Shown here: in pieces, positions 6,049-6,538 of the stretch | Numbering within the stretch: position 1 is the stretch's first letter | How the letters are laid out: every line of letters begins with the position of its first letter | Assembly (NCBI GenBank): GCA_023489065.1 | Contig: JAMDCL010000093.1 | Span: 1-6,538, forward strand | Origin: Deltaproteobacteria bacterium | Lineage (GTDB): Bacteria; JAMCPX01 | Direction: 5' to 3' | Length of the DNA stretch: 6,538 nucleotides | Notes under the pieces: model-generated | Told to the model about the DNA's origin: nothing | Database searches by the model: none | What the model saw: only the letters and a program-made list of their open reading frames with translations | Made by a program: the position numbers and the translations under genes

Positions 6049-6538
6049 GATGTCAGTGTTTCGAAGGATATTCTGGAGCGGTTGAAGGAGGCATACCGGA
6101 AGATCCGGAACACCATCAAGTTTATCCTCGGAAATCTGTACGACTACGATCCGGCAAAGGACAGGATATCGTATAACGGCCTGCAGCAGGTCGATCGGTA
6201 TATGCTGTTTAAAACAGCTGAACTTGTTAAAAGAATTGACCGGGCTTATAGCGAGTATGATTTCCATGTTGTCTATCATGCAATCCTCGATTTCTGCGTT
6301 GTCGATCTGAGTTCGTTCTATCTGGATATTCTTAAGGACAGATTATATGTTTCGAAGTCCACCGCAACGGCGCGGCGCTCCGGGCAGACCGTACTGTACG
6401 ATATTCTTGTTTCGCTCGTCACCATGCTTGCGCCTGTTTTGTCGTTTACAGCGGAAGAGGCGTGGAAATATATGCCGGCCAAAGATGCAGAAAGCGTGTT
6501 TTTGACGGATCATGCACGGCACCCTGTATTCCCGGAAA
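6049..6538 (+). CDS. ileS: Isoleucyl-tRNA synthetase, internal fragment in inverted orientation (163 aa)
   Basis: The plus-strand frame is open to the window edge and encodes an IleS segment. It starts DVSVSKDILERLKEAYRKIR, continues NTIKFILGNLYDYDP, and includes FYLDILKDRLYVSKSTATAR, RSGQTVLYDIL and APVLSFTAEEAWKYMP before ending at PVFPE. Family members have the same order (EDV..S.EIL, YRKIRNT.RF.LGNL, FYLDI.KDR.Y, the ARRS-QT motif, AP.LSFTAEE.W), so this is the anticodon-binding domain. Its last 29 residues equal the first 29 of the minus-strand C-terminal piece. Joining the two at that overlap gives one uninterrupted IleS end of about 280 residues. No start codon or upstream catalytic domain (HIGH, KMSKS) is present, and the 5' neighbour is the antisense of ileS. 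As it stands it is a fragment created by a fold-back join, not an expressed gene. Confidence 0.9.
6451..6538 (+). repeat. Right arm of the 88-bp inverted repeat, cut by the window end
   Basis: It is identical to the reverse complement of 5958-6045. In this arm the repeat is entered from continuous IleS coding sequence (LSFTAEEAW), so this copy carries the natural upstream context, while the left arm carries the natural downstream context leading into lspA. A 405-bp spacer (6046-6450) separates the arms. Confidence 0.95.

Noticed and set aside
6046..6279. N-terminal 78 residues of the 224-aa minus-strand ORF, starting MIDNMEII
   Set aside because: They are the antisense of the plus-strand ileS piece. 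Only the part from 6045 downward is IleS; the open frame is an accident of the fold-back.

Overview
The window reads as a piece of an uncultured Gram-negative bacterial genome. It carries lspA directly behind ileS, as in many bacteria, and several large exported proteins whose style (Ig-like stalks, an NHL-like secreted protein ending in KWTW, a large transglutaminase/Rhs-associated protein) I associate from memory with Nitrospirota and Desulfobacterota. That taxonomic guess is weak. Almost all coding is on the minus strand, so the genes run from right to left. I see no tRNA, rRNA or CRISPR.

Layout, right to left. Positions 6049-6538 (+) hold an internal piece of isoleucyl-tRNA synthetase in the opposite orientation to everything else. 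Positions 5605-6045 (-) hold the C-terminal 146 residues of the same enzyme, ending in a zinc ribbon. The two pieces share an 88-bp perfect inverted repeat (5958-6045 and 6451-6538) and together rebuild one continuous IleS C-terminus of about 280 residues. The right end is therefore a fold-back, either a genuine rearrangement or, more likely, a chimera. lspA (5111-5605) overlaps the ileS stop by one base. Behind it lies a 240-bp spacer with short palindromes, then an 84-codon ORF (4614-4868) resembling the DnaA-like C-terminal domain of REP-associated (Y1) transposases.

The left two thirds hold three exported-protein ORFs. ORF 1641-4532 (963 aa) has Ig-like modules, a peptidoglycan-binding domain and a C-terminal NlpC/P60 domain with a visible Cys-His-His set. 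Its reading frame stays open 27 codons upstream of the first Met, right up to the transposase fragment's stop codon, and those codons look like the end of another Ig-like repeat. The gene is therefore probably truncated at its 5' end. Its 3' end overlaps the start of a 319-aa secreted protein (691-1650), which has a clear signal peptide and an SD sequence lying inside the upstream gene. After the TAG of that gene the same frame stays open for 230 codons to the window edge (1-690). This stretch is not a shadow: it reads as a middle segment of a large surface protein that has lost its 5' end.

Together: a housekeeping block (ileS-lspA) abuts, across a mobile-element remnant, a set of cell-envelope genes in pieces. 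The window has three breakpoints (about 690, 4614 and 6045). Whether this is a real cassette-shuffling region or the product of assembly or amplification chimerism is the central question.
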